This document shows positions 1 to 11,771 of a DNA stretch of 64,000 bases, one piece after another. Source of the DNA: Phellopilus nigrolimitatus. Taxonomy: Eukaryota; Basidiomycota; Agaricomycetes; Hymenochaetales; Hymenochaetaceae. Numbering within the stretch: the stretch's first letter is position 1; the number at the start of each line of letters is the position of its first letter. The translations under genes were made by a program, and so were the position numbers. The stretch covers positions 46,285-110,284 of the forward strand of contig JAJOHG010000089.1 of the NCBI GenBank assembly GCA_021029095.1, in the 5' to 3' direction. Below the pieces are notes generated by a model that did no database searches, was not told where the DNA came from, and was given only the letters and a program-made list of their open reading frames with translations.

Positions 1-120
1 TTTGTAAGTGAGTTGGCTGGGCATGCGGTAAAGGGCGATCAGTGATGGCTCTTCGAGAATACATATGGATGTGTCCGCAGCGCGATATGTTGTTTGACGG
101 TCGTTACTGGACAAAATAGT

Positions 121-497
121 GGACTTAGACTTGAGATAGTGATGATCATCGATGATCATCAATGATCACTAGTGATCACTAGTGATCACTGGTGAGAACC
201 AAGTCTAAGAGCTATTCATCGATGATCACTAGTGATCACTAGTGATCGTCGATGAATGGGCACTTGGTTTTCATCGTTCACTAGTGATCACTAGTGATCA
301 TTAATGAATGGGGACTTGGGTTCATTGTTCATCAGTGATCATCAATGAACGTCGTGCTTCGACTTGAGTGTTCACCAGTCATCGATGAACCGTGAAATTC
401 TATCTATTCAAGTCTAATAAAAAGCCTCATAAATGAACAATGATCGGTGAATGGACTTGACTGGTGTTCACCATTCACCGATGAGTGGTGAATGCCT
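121..497. repeat. Block of nested palindromes (GATCACTAGTGATC type)
   Basis: The block is built from ATGATCATCGATGATCAT and CACTAGTGATCACTAGTG units, each self-complementary. The units are separated by short linkers containing GGACTTG, CACTTGGTTTTCA or the complement CCAAGTC. A unit near 213-258 (a TCATCGATGATCACTAGTGA core with its complement) recurs almost unchanged near 4,430-4,475. The block should fold into strong hairpins. No coding potential is seen. A second block of the same type lies at 4,250-4,585, so the two flank the ZZ pseudogene. Confidence 0.8.
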
Positions 498-757
498 CAA
501 ATCCGAGATCATCCGACAAAAAAACTATAATTTAATAATTAGTAGTAACACAGCCGCAAACTGTGATCGACGTTCTGCTTCGTCCTGTTACGCGATATCG
601 GGCGGACACTCGCCCTCGTTCCCACGCTCTCGTCCAACCCAGCTCCTGAGGTTTCGAAACAATCTCCCCGTCTCGTCTGCACAGTCCATCATGTCCGGAC
701 GCAGCTTTAAAAGCAGGCGCATAACGCTGCGCATGCGTCGACTACGATGGCCTAAGT

Positions 758-3700
758 TTGTCCGACACCTCGTCGCTCGTGAGCTTGGACGAATACAAGA
801 ACCGCAATAGCAGCGGCTCTTCGCTGTCTCTTTCGTTCAGATTGGCGGCGCACACCGAGCCCGAGGATGATAGCGTCACTGTTAGCTCGAGGGACACCAG
901 GCTACTCGTGCAAAAAACGAAGACAGTCATGAACGGCGGGAGCGGGTCGACAATGCAGGACTTCCACACCTTGTACGGCTTGGAGTCTGAGTCTCATGCA
1001 AGCGCGTTCGATGGTACGTCCTTGGTGTCCAAATCTCTGTTTCGTTTTCTGCTTTGTTTTGTTCTGTTCTAACATGTAGAAAAAAGAGCGGTACCCCGCG
1101 GATCCTTCTGCAGTTTTCGAGCGGCTGAAGTTGTCGAATCCTCCAAGTCCATCGAGCGAAATACACAATGGCTGCACGACCAGACGTCGCGCACTATCAA
1201 CGGCATCATGACGCCCGAGTCTGTCGTCTCCGATGGCTCCTCGCTCGCGCTGAGCGGCGACGATCTCGATTCGCAGAGCCCGTTTGACGGCGACCTCGCA
1301 CTTCAGCAGGACAACGGCCGCTATTACTATACATACACCTCCGGGAGCTCGTCGTCCGCCGCGTCCGCGTCAGCCGCTCACGACGACGTCAGCATCGGCG
1401 AGCACGGCAGTCACCGCGTCGCGGACTGGCGCGATCCGAAGTTACACTGGCTTGCGTCTCAGGCCCAGTCCAAGTCTGGCTCGTCCGACTACCCTTCCCC
1501 CTCCTCGTCGTCGAATCGCCAATCCGCGTCCTCGTCGACCTCCGACCCTCTTCCACGCACCGCGGACACCCCACCCGAGGTCCGGCAGCTCGTGCCGCCC
1601 GCATGCACGGACTGCTCCGCGTGCGGCGTCCTGCTCGACGCATTCCGCTACGTGTGCTCGACGTGCGGGGAGCGCACGCCGTGCCCGCGTGCGAGCCCCG
1701 GCGCGAACGGGCACGCGAATGGCTATGCGGACGGCAAGGGAAAGGCGCGCGCCGACGTCGTCGACGTGTCGATGTTCGACCCGCTCGCGTACCCGCCGCG
1801 CGCACACACGAACGGTAAGCCGTTCCCCGCGCGCCCGCGCCCGCTGCCCACACTCCCCTCCGCGCCCTCCGCGTCGTCTGCGTCGTCGTCGTCGACGGTC
1901 GCGGGCGATGGCGGGTACGAGCTGTGCCCGGGTTGCTTCGAGACGGCCGGCGTGTTGCATGCGCTGGCGGGCGGCGCGGCTCCCGACGAGCCGACCTCGG
2001 CCTCGCCGGAGGACCAGCGCACGCTGAGCCAGCTGCGGCGCGCGGCGCCGAGGCAGAAGGGCCACTTCCGCCATGCGTATCTCGAGAAGTTGTGGAGCGC
2101 GTCGGGGTGGAAAGACGTCGGTGCGTGATTCGTCCCTTTTTGATCTCGATATTAGCGGATGCTGAGTAGTCTGGACGGTGCAGAGCAAGACAATATAAGC
2201 GAGTGTACGATCTGCAACACCTCGTTGACAGCGCAGCGCTACAAATGCGCATCGTGCAAGAACTTCGTACTCTGCCGTGCATGCTACAGGTCCGTGCCAC
2301 CACCAGTCATGATGTTCCTCTGCGTACTTGAACTTGTCTTTTTTTCTAGCCAAGTGCACGAAGTTCATCCTTCACACACTTTCCTCGATGTTCCCGACGG
2401 CCGCACCGTTCTTGAAGCCTGACCTGGAACTGACAAATAACCTGAATGATGATGGACTCGGGACAAATGTAAGCCATTTGTATCTCTAAATGAAATAAAT
2501 ATTGACAATCCCGGACTGTAACAGCGCCAACACGTCCAAATGTCAAGTGTGCCCAGTAAGTCCACTATTACCTTTCTTTAAAGCAAGACTGACAAAATCT
2601 GATAGTTGTCTTATGGACATATCTTATGGACATAGTAGGCGCTCGCTTCCATTGCGTGATTTGCGAGTCGGTGGATATATGTTCGAATTACGAAGCTGCT
2701 GGCTTGCCTGGGAACCTAGATGCTGATGATGGTGGTCACAATACCGCCCACATCATGATCAAGGTAAATATCCTCGACAGCACAATTCTGACCAAACTGA
2801 CCAACTCATCTTACCGAAGATCCCCATCCCCTTGAATTCGAGCAAAGTGCAGACAGCGAGCAGACGCGCGTTGCAGCTATGGACCGGTCGCGACTCACTG
2901 TACGTATAGCGCACACCCAGCAGACGTGTGCGCGGAGACTCGCTTTGGGAGGCCGACGCAGTCACCTTCATCGGGTCCGGCTCGAAACATGCACGAGGTG
3001 GCCGCTGTGACCGCTAGACGCTCGACCTTCGCATCGCGTGCAAGGGGTGCAACCAGAGCAACGTCGGCGTGCGGTTCCAATGTGCGATGTGCCCTGCGAC
3101 GAAGACCCAGTCGTATAGCTTGGTGCGTTTTCCCTATATTCGCAAAATGATGCGGGGCTTGACTGGAGCTGTTGTTCGCTCTTCGTACTGCTCCGTTCAG
3201 TGCGCCAACTGCGAGCAGCGATTGTCCTTCTTCACGACCCAATGCATATTTTCTTTAAGCTACTGCGGCCCGTGCACCGTCCAATTGAGTCGCAATTTGC
3301 CATTCTACCAATCCTGTACGTCCCCATCGCATTTCTTTCACATATCGTGTTTCGTAAACTAACGTCTGTTCGCGGATGTTAGGTACAGGCAGCCCGCATG
3401 TCCAGCAGGTCAACTCAACTCCTCTCATCCCAAAGGTCCGTACGCCCTTCCATGTCCGGAAAACCAGTCCTCTTTTTCTGACACAGTTTCATCTGCTGTT
3501 CCAGCTTATCTCACGACGCTCTACCACAATGTGGCGCTGTGTGATTACTGCATGGACCGCATCAAAGGCTAGTGGTTCCGTTGCGTGTACTGCGCGAAGG
3601 ATCTCTGCGATGAGTGCGAAAACTTGAATCCGCACGCGCATGATCGCACCCGTTTCTTCTATGTTTTTAAGGCGCTGGTGAATACTTTGTTCTCTTGTGC

Positions 3701-3894
3701 TTTAAGTTTTTGTGTCTCTTATTATTACAACTCGGCTTATTTTATTTTAGGTGGATATGCAGATTTTCAGGTGAGAATAAATGTGTCTGTGTCATGTTTT
3801 ATCTGACCGTTCGTTGCTTCGCAGGATTGTCGCAGAGCTGGATAATCTGGAAGGGAGTCTGCCGGTGCTGAACTATCCCGTGTATTACTCGTAA
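758..3894 (+). pseudogene. ZZ-type zinc-finger protein, decayed gene
   Basis: This is a multi-exon remnant of a protein with several ZZ-type zinc fingers, a fold found in autophagy and cytoskeletal adaptors. Readable pieces in order are a Ser-rich N-terminus, CTDCSACGVLLDAFRYVCSTCG (about 1,600-1,670), CTICNTSLTAQRYKCASCKN (about 2,210), an IVGARFHCVICESVDICS finger (about 2,635), CKGCNQSNVGVRFQCAMC (about 3,035), and a last finger at 3,520-3,650 that ends in a conserved tail at 3,894. Introns that join frames include 1,014-1,079, 2,121-2,183 and 2,290-2,349. Damage is clear. No in-frame ATG precedes 758. Frame is lost after about 2,400. A one-base shift lies inside the finger at about 3,220. 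An in-frame TAG follows CDYCMDRIKG at about 3,571. Retained introns rule out a retrocopy. The domain call is firm; the cellular role is not inferred. Confidence 0.75.
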
Positions 3895-4249
3895 TGTCAC
3901 TTCTGTTCGCTAACATTTTATTGCCAATTAGCATCACATGTATTTTGCCTTCCTGTACTTCCAGTGCTTGTTGTATACGTAGCGGATGCATTTCAATCTT
4001 CTTGGAAGATTTATGGGTTGGCTCAGAGTGCAAAAAAGTGTAAACAAGACATAGAAATGTGTTGAGGGGCACTCTGATTTATGTTTGTTTGGAAAAGAAA
4101 ACTAGACAATGGATTGTTCAAGAGTGTGGCTCCGGGATCTACCTTATGACGTGCCACCGACTGCAGCTTCGAAATGATGTGTCATAAGGACATCGGGTCT
4201 GGTCGGAAAGGAGGTTATTTGTAATAAAACTGGTCTTTCAAAGTCGTTT

Positions 4250-4585
4250 TCATTGATCATAAATGAACAATGATTAAGATTTGACTTTTAAAAATCATTA
4301 CTCATTGATGATCATCAATGATCATCAATGATTAGTAATCACTAGTGATCACTAGTGATCAATGAAAACATAACTTTTTTCATTGATGATCATTGATGAC
4401 TGGTGAATTCCAAGTCTCCATTCATTGATATTCATCGATGATCACTAGTGATCACTAGTGATCATCGATGAATAGCTCTTGGACTTGGTTTTCACCAGTG
4501 ATCACTAGTGATCATCGATGATCATCGATGATCATCGATGAATTTCCCAAGTCAAAGTCCAAAATCCCCAAGTCCAATGTTTTTT
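4250..4585. repeat. Second block of GATCACTAGTGATC palindromes
   Basis: It has the same architecture as the block at 121-497: ATGATCATCGATGATCAT-like and CACTAGTGATCACTAGTG-like palindromes with GGACTTGG and CCAAGTC linkers. The stretch at 4,430-4,500 repeats the unit at about 213-275, including the TTGGTTTTCA linker. The two blocks bracket the ZZ pseudogene. They could be the ends of one foldback element or independent expansions of one satellite; the sequence alone does not decide. Confidence 0.8.
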
Positions 4586-4902
4586 GTCCGATAGCGACCG
4601 TCATAATGTTGAGTGGAAAATATATGAAAAACACCGAGCTCAAGACGTCAGACAAGACGCCAACAATGCATGTGCATGTGAAAAACAACAAATAATAAGG
4701 TCTAATAAAACGACAAGAGGTTTTGGGGGAAAACATCACAACCACAATATACAGCCAAATATGCGAACCAGTGACGAAAAAAGTGGGAGAAGTCGATAGC
4801 GAATAAAAAAAGGTGAGGAAACACAGAAAGCGGAGTAGGGTTCAACGGATGATGATACAGCCAAATGACACAATCGAAACACATAAGGCGAGGAGGTCGC
4901 CT
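4586..4902. other. No gene seen
   Basis: AT-rich stretch between the palindrome block and the 3' end of the phosphodiesterase half. Short ORFs occur on both strands but none resembles a known protein. Confidence 0.5.
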
Positions 4903-6557
4903 TCAAGTCTCGCTCATCGGTGTGTCTCCCAAAGGCTTTACAGGGGGCACTGATCTTGTCGTCCCTCGCGCGGCACTCAAACCCGGTCCGAACCCAACCG
5001 CAGGCGACAGGGGGCTAGGCATAGGGGGGTGAGGCGCGAGTGACGACAGGCTAGGTGTCCATGAGTTACGGTGGAAACTTTTCTTCTTGCGCACGCTCAA
5101 CTTGTACGCCGCGCGGATACTCGAGATCGACTCGGGTACCGGCGCGTAGGCTCCGCTAGAGCTCCCAATGGAAGTCCCGGAGTGCATGTGCCCGCTCGGA
5201 TAGCTTGCGGGTGTATGTGGTGCGTATTCAGAGCGCGGAGATACGCTCTCAGACGTTGTCTCCGTCGCAGGGGAAGATGGATCTGACGGTGGTACGAATG
5301 CGGGTATGCCAACGTTAATCCGCTGTGTCGAGATATGCCGGTATGTCTGGAATGGAGACGAGGATGCAGGGATAGCGGCATTGCCATTGGTGAACGGCAA
5401 AGGCGAGGCTGAGCGCGACGAAGACGACATCGACTCTGCGTATGGAATAGCGCTATGACTATGTCCGTTTACGCCATTCCCGCTTGACTCGATAGAGAAG
5501 CCCGTCATATCGATACCATTTGATGCCGCAGACATAGTTCTCTCCCTGTAATGCCCAGTCCTACTATCCATTTCGCTTCCAACTAGCGAATCGGAGCCGT
5601 TGATCGATGAAGCACGAGATGTCGGTAGGAAATGTGCCGGCAGGGATAGTGGGAAAACGGAATTGTAGTCCTGCGTCTGCGGAGGCGAAACTGCACGATA
5701 TGGCACAGGCGGGTAATTCGGTTCGAGGCGCTCCGCGTACTCCTTGAGTTCAGTGAGACGGACATGCCATAGTCTGTGGTTCGTCGAACACTGTTCGGCA
5801 AAGCATTTCATTTCTGCTCACAGGTTAGCGCCCAGATACAGTTGAAGTTGCATAAGATTTAGAAGAGATTTGACATCGAGGATTGAATGATAGCAAACCA
5901 GCCATATCAAATGTCCGCCGCAGTGATGTAAAGGCCAAAACACACGTCATTTGAAGTTCGGACAAGTTGGATAACCACAAGAAATACAGAAGTATAGTCA
6001 CAATCATCAGAAAAAAGAAATGCATACAAAAGACGACAATTTCTTACCTGGGACGGCCAGGCTAGTTATCTCGAGCAAAGGACAACAAAACAGCGTGATA
6101 AACGAAATTTGCCCATTCGCCTCTGTGATAGGATCGTCGGAGTCCTGAACGGACACAGGCAGACAGAGCTGCCTCTCGAGCAGCGCCTGACTTGCCCATT
6201 CAGAAGCAAGTGCTGCTGACCAGTGCTGCGATACCGCATGTGGCCGGCTCTGCACTCTTCAATTAATCACCAGTCCACAAGTTTATATATGTCATGTCAT
6301 GAACCCACCGGGTTGCTGATGTCCGCGCATTTGATAAGCGCCTGACAAAGGAGGATCCGCGCTTGCGTAATGTCAAAGTCCTGCGGGTTCTCCATGAGGC
6401 GTGCGAAGCGCTGCATGAATTCCATGTGCACGCCCATATTGGTCGCGAGCACGGTGTCGAGCAGCAGCCGGCGGAACTGCATTCCCGCGAGCGACTGGTC
6501 GATCAGGTGAGCTAGCCCGTGCCGTTTCATGATGGGAAGCAGGAACGCGCAGTGCAT
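4903..6557 (-). pseudogene. 3' half of a cyclic-nucleotide phosphodiesterase gene
   Basis: This encodes the C-terminal part of a class I 3',5'-cyclic nucleotide phosphodiesterase, which hydrolyses cAMP or cGMP. Exon 6,297-6,557 starts MHCAFLLPIMKRHGLAHLID and contains ADISNP, which carries the distal metal-binding Asp. An intron follows. The next exon (about 6,050-6,250) starts SRPHAVSQHW, the usual continuation. After a further intron, 4,903-5,820 gives a long Ser/Pro-rich C-terminal tail ending at a normal stop. These exons are open with no internal damage. The upstream HD metal-binding half (YHN..H and HD..HPG) is missing here and lies 5.2 kb away on the plus strand at about 11,770-12,707. 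As it stands this is a truncated gene. Confidence 0.85.
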
Positions 6558-8085
6558 CTGCTTACGACACCGTACGTATTGGTTTTATTCAATCTGATAG
6601 CGGCACTGATGGTGCCAGCAGTCCTTTATAGCATCATCCTGTCAAATCTAGAGGGGCAAGCTCGGAGATTCTATCGTTATTGTTACACGGGAGACGATTT
6701 GAAATCCAGAGAAAATTTACTCCTGTCAGGCCCTCCGTGGTACTTCCTCCAAGATGCGCCCCAAATTTTCTTATATTGTATTGAGTGGCGACGAGTCTAT
6801 GAATCAATGCAACAAATCGACATCGAGACATCTGTTGTCAATTTTCTAATTGTGAGTGGTTCATGTGGACCGTTCATACGTAGCGGAGATCAGACAGATA
6901 TAAGTATTCCTTGTAATAAATTACTGCGGGGACATATGCGCGCGCTGACAAAGATTAAACCTTTGTTTCGTTGAATCGCGCCGACTTCGCTATTCCAATC
7001 TGCCGGCAGCGCATCTGGAGCGGACTCATAATTACTGACGTTGTTTCCTCTCCACACCACACCTCGCCGCAATTATTATGTATTACGCGATCCTCTGGTC
7101 AAGAACGGACCATTCTTCTTGTCGCAACGTGACCTTAATCTCCGTCCCACGATCTCGATGCGCCCGCATATCCCGAAGCCGCGTGGAGATGGATCTTTTG
7201 TCGCGCCCGAGACACCCGGGCGTGCCAGTGGTCTGGAAGCTGCTTTGGCTTCACATGAGTTACGGGCCCGCGGCGCGCTCCCCTGAGCATGTCTTGTGGG
7301 TAGAATTTTTAACTTCGCTCCCGCGTGAAGCTGTATTGTTAGTCAACGCGGTACTCGCTGCCTTGCTTTCGGCCGACCGCAGGCATCACATTGGTTCTTC
7401 CGAATGCGCCGATCGTAGGTTTCTCATAGCGTTATGTTCACGCCAGTCGCATTTTGCAATAAATAATCTTGCGATGCAGCATAAAAGAACCTCACAAAAC
7501 TGCCCGTGGCTAGACGAGTCGGTGCATAAGCGGCAGGTTATTTCAAATGTTGATATACCTAGGGATTCTATTCTGCCTGTCATCATTTCATTCCGCGCCT
7601 TGTTCTGGAAAATAAATACCATCTCCTCTTACTCGTCTCAGAGGGCAGTGCGGACAATCATATCCGTTCTCCGTCTGTATCTCCGCTTCATCGCCGAAAG
7701 CAGAAGCTTTCCCAGGCAAAACTTGGTTAGAGAAGCCATTAAACGCTGTTCTATTATTATTATTATTTTAATATCATATACCGCCTCAGCTGTTCTCAAG
7801 ACTGTGCCCACCTCGATATCCTTGCACAAGAGGACCACTTGGTTACTATTCACGCTGCGACTTTTCAAGCAACGTATAGATGTCAAGTGGGCATCTTCTG
7901 CAGCGCCCGTTGACCCCCTTAGAAAGAGAAGTTTGCGCAGAATTGGCAATCGCGCCAGCCGAAGTAGGGGATTCACCTGTACTTCGTACTTCAGAATAGC
8001 GAATTGATACAATTGCAAGAAGTTGATGAACTCAGACGCCACCCAGTACTCGGTCCTGTCTACACGTCTATGCAACGATTAATAC
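6558..8085. other. Intergenic, no recognised gene
   Basis: This starts exactly where phosphodiesterase homology stops. Open frames at 6,519-6,974 and 7,078-8,007 (plus) show no recognisable motif and no convincing intron structure. I regard them as chance ORFs or very old remnants. Confidence 0.4.
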
Positions 8086-8087
8086 TA

Positions 8088-8689
8088 CAGTTGAAATTGT
8101 AATAATGCATAACCTCATAATGCATAAATCTGATAATGCATAGGGTTAGGTCGTCTCCCGAGTTGGGAGGCGGGTAAATCGGCTGTATAACGCATATTGC
8201 ATAATGCATAGACTTTTTAGGAAATTTTGCATAATTTAGGGTAAGAGGCCATATTTTTGGTACTTACTTGAGCCTTGATTGTCGTGTCAAATGTCAAAAT
8301 TGTGATCCTTGTCTATGTATTCTCTCTACAGGATGGAATGGACCTTTGTGCGCAACTCGAATGCCTTTTCCTATCACACGCAGAAGCGAAGGGTAGTTTG
8401 GAACTGTCAAAAATGGTGAGAAAATTCCGCGGCTATCTCTTCTCCATTCATTTTGGAGCTTGGAAAGTCAAAATCATAGCTTTGAGTTGACTGTGTCATT
8501 TCCGAACCAAATATCCTGCATTCGGTGCGGTTCAAGGTCTAATTGTAAAATAAATGTAAATAAATTTAAATAATAAAATAATATTAAATTAAATAAGAAT
8601 TAATATTGATTATTCTCGTACTGCATAAAGCCCATAATGCATAGCCTTTGGGTGGGAACCGACGTTATGCGTTATGACAATTTCAACTG
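8088..8689. mobile_element. MITE, TA-flanked, TIR CAGTTGAAATTGT (pogo/Tc1-mariner style)
   Basis: Terminal inverted repeats CAGTTGAAATTGT..ACAATTTCAACTG (allowing for slight drift) are flanked by TA at 8,086-8,087 and 8,690-8,691. The left interior repeats ATAATGCATA. There is no transposase. It resembles the element at 63,272-63,977, which has the same ATGCATA-rich ends, so both probably belong to one pogo-like family. Confidence 0.75.
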
Positions 8690-8691
8690 TA

Positions 8692-11270
8692 TAAGCTCTT
8701 ACAATAATCCCGACATCCCGCACATCCTCTGTCACCTTCAGCCATGATTTCATGAGATCGAATGAGCGTAACAATGAGTTTTTCGTGTTAGGGAGTTGGG
8801 ATCGCTCTTCAGTCTATTTAGGACCCTCAATCCGCACAACATCAAACATATGAGACCATCATACTGTTATTTTCCGCATCACTTGAGGAGGCTTGTATTA
8901 GGCTTATTAGGTTAATAGTAGAAAACCCCTCGCGGGATTCGCACATGCCGAAGCTGAGGGCCGCAGGAGGATCTGCGGGCTATGTATACAAGACCCGAGT
9001 AGCTAGCAGCTTCTTGTAAACAACATTCTCGTGGAGTACGCTCGACTCTGCTCTTTCGCTCTTTTTTTTTCTAGTTCACCCCAGTCTATCGTCTTCGTTC
9101 GCGTCTGCTCCACTCAGAATTTTGAACGGAACGTGCTGTTGTGCCTGGTGGGACCGCATAGACTTCTAGCTAGCATGATTGGCTACGACGCGCATCTCTT
9201 CCCTGTCTTGTCTCTTCTTGGTAGGCCGGTGATTACATCAGGAGGCGTTGAATGCTTCCGAAGCGTGTGCCCGACGCGCGGCGCATGCTTTAGTTGTCGT
9301 TCGACGGGAAGGAGGATTGCTCCTTAGTTTCCTTAAAGTGAGAGGGTTCGATGTTGGTCAGAGAAGGAGAAGTCTGGTATAGGGGGGAAGCATTAGGGCA
9401 GCTCAAGCGGGAGTGAAGACTGCGGATTTGTCTATTGATGCTTTCAAATCAGATAGCTTCTATGCCTTGTTGGTCGCAAATGATTTCACCTGAAGATACT
9501 CTCGCAACGGAAAAGATTTATGGGAAACCGTCCAGGTACTTCGAAGCTATCTGAATTTAAGGACGCGGCCGGGCTCTATTCTTTTGTATAGAAGAATCAG
9601 AGAAGCAAAGATAGCGTCAATGATCAGTGTGACACAGTTCACCGCATTGACGGATAGATCAAGCTTGAGTCTTCGTTGTTGTTGCCCTGCGGATCTCAGT
9701 GTGTTCTCTTGCAATATCTGGCGACCTTCTGAGCTCTTCTCTTAATCTCGAACGCTAATCAAGCCTTCTTGTGCCAATAAAAACCGAAAATATTTTTGTT
9801 GCCGTACAGAAAGATGTGGCTGTAGAGCTGAACAAGAAAAACAAGGTTCTGGTCGCAGGTCGCGGGAGCGGCGGAAGTAATAGACGTCGAACACCGGTGC
9901 TTCGTCGTCATCTCACCATCCCGCCATCTCGCCAACTTGTGTCCCTCTAGCAAAACTAATTTTGAGTAGGAAATGGCAGCCGCCAACTCAGTCAACGACC
10001 GCCATAATTGTTTTCGTCAGCAATGAGATATCGCCACAATTTTTTTTAAAGCCAAACAGACAGCAACGCGCTAGGGGGCCTCCATTAATAAACGAGACTG
10101 CTTAGATTTCGACATAATTGGCTAGGTCAACCCGATTTCCTTCTGGATGAACAAATATAAATCGATTGTTCAATCTACATTAGCGAGGAGAGGTTGAGCG
10201 GGGGGAGCGGCCGTAGTTCGCTCAGACGGCCGGGATCTGCATATGCTTAACGACAAGGAGGCGTAACACGCATCGGACGGCTGCAGTCCGGAAGTTTCAT
10301 TAGACGGTCGACCATGAATTCTGATCCATCTAGAAAGAAGAAAAAAATCGCGTTTGGGCGTTGATTCGGCTCACTCCTCTCTGTAAGCGGAGTTTGGACC
10401 AGTCACTCCATTTTCTGTTATCGGAGGTTCCTAGCCAGGTCGTAAAAAAGGGAGCAATGCGGAGGAAGAAAATAATGAGATGAAGAAGCAGAACAAGCTG
10501 TAACAGACGGCAGGCAGACAAAAAGAGATACCTTCACATCAATGCATTCGAGCAGTGTACGAGGTTAATCACTAACTGGACGCGGACACGCCTATCAGCG
10601 CAGGGGCGCCACATTTAGTTCCGACCACACTTAGCTTTGAAGAAGGGAGGAACCAAGGTCGAAGACAGCTCCAATTAACTTTGACCATCGAGGGTCATTA
10701 TATTATTATGCATTCGACCTTGTAGCCCGCATGGAGACGTCTGTACACGTAAACGATAGGATGGCGCTCATTTGACTTGTTCCCGAGGCAATCGCAATAC
10801 GCGCTTCTGCTCCGCTGGTGCTGCAAGCCAGACCGAGAACAAACACTAAATTCTTCTTCAGGAGCTTAACCCACGGGAAGACGAGAGCTGATGATAGGAC
10901 AACCAAACAGAACACGCACTGGCAATTGCCCATTGGCGCCTGATCTACGGGAGGTGACCAAGAAGTGTGAATGTTTAGTTGGGCCATGATATTTGAAGTC
11001 CGATTTTGAATATAGAAGCGTGTTTTTCTTCTCCCTAGCTTTGAACTTACATAGAAAACCACGACTAAGTTTAGGTGCGATCTAGGCCTATACATATATT
11101 GACAAAAAGTACCTGTCAGCAGGGGGGCCACGTGTGCAGAAATAGAAAAAAAGAAAAGGCCCACCGATGAAAATACACAAAATATTTCTTCCGCAAAATC
11201 CATTTACTCTCCCTATTGTTTACATTCATCCCCAGTCAGCCTGCGCCACCAGCTCCAGCTCAGCATCACT
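8692..11270. other. Gene-poor stretch, nothing recognised
   Basis: About 2.6 kb with only short ORFs on either strand and no protein motif, tRNA or inverted repeat that I could support. Confidence 0.4.
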
Positions 11271-11768
11271 CTAAGTACGCATGTTTTCAGCTCCAACAGC
11301 GAGGACACGCTCGTCCCACAACGCAGTCCACCAGCGGCACATCGCCTTTCGCACGCCGAGCTCATTTGTGCCAAGCTTCCCCGCTCGCCACACCTCCAGT
11401 GAGCCATGCCAGATGTCGTCCGCGGCTCCCTCTTCGAGCACAAGTCCCACGCCCTCCGCAAGTCGTGCGAAGTTGTTGCACACGTGCGGCGGTGTGTACG
11501 TCCCGGCGGCGACGTACGCGCGTGCGGAGGAGTTGCGAGCGAGGAGTTGAATGAGCGAGGAGAGGATTGCTGGGTGCGAGTTGTGGAAGTGCAGGAGATC
11601 GGAAAGGATGACAACGTCAAACCCCAGAGCTTCTGGGTGGGTACATGGGTTAGTGCGAGAGCACAGTATATTGCTTGCAACGAGGTACATAAGTTAGATG
11701 TTAATACAAAAAACATGCTTGACACTTACAGGAGTGGGCCGGCGTCTGTCCCCCATTCGTGCCCTTTG
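11271..11768 (-). pseudogene. C-terminal fragment of a nicotinamide N-methyltransferase-like enzyme (NNT1 family)
   Basis: Seven-beta-strand SAM-dependent methyltransferase fragment. The short upstream exon (about 11,730-11,768) reads GHEWGTDAGPLL. After an intron (donor GTAAG near 11,729, acceptor near 11,653) the frame continues with FDVVILSDLLHFHNSHPAIL and YVAAGTYTPPHVCNNF, then ends at a normal stop. FDVVILSDLLHFH is the typical post-motif-I segment of this family. The N-terminal half with the SAM-binding glycine motif is absent. Homology stops at about 11,768, where phosphodiesterase sequence of the opposite strand begins, so the fragment is truncated by a rearrangement. Confidence 0.65.
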
Positions 11769-11771
11769 CAC

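Noticed and set aside
121..497. CRISPR-like array
   Set aside because: Units are overlapping palindromes of variable spacing without unique spacers, and the genome is eukaryotic.
1284..2368. Long Arg/Ala-rich ORFs over the ZZ gene, both strands
   Set aside because: Shadow frames from high GC; composition is unlike real proteins.
3560..3580. RIP-type C-to-T mutation as the cause of the ZZ stop codon
   Set aside because: Family comparison suggests GAG to TAG, a transversion, and no general CpA/TpA skew is apparent.
7078..8007. 309-codon plus-strand ORF as a gene
   Set aside because: No recognisable motif, erratic composition, no intron-exon logic, and an overlapping antisense ORF is equally open.
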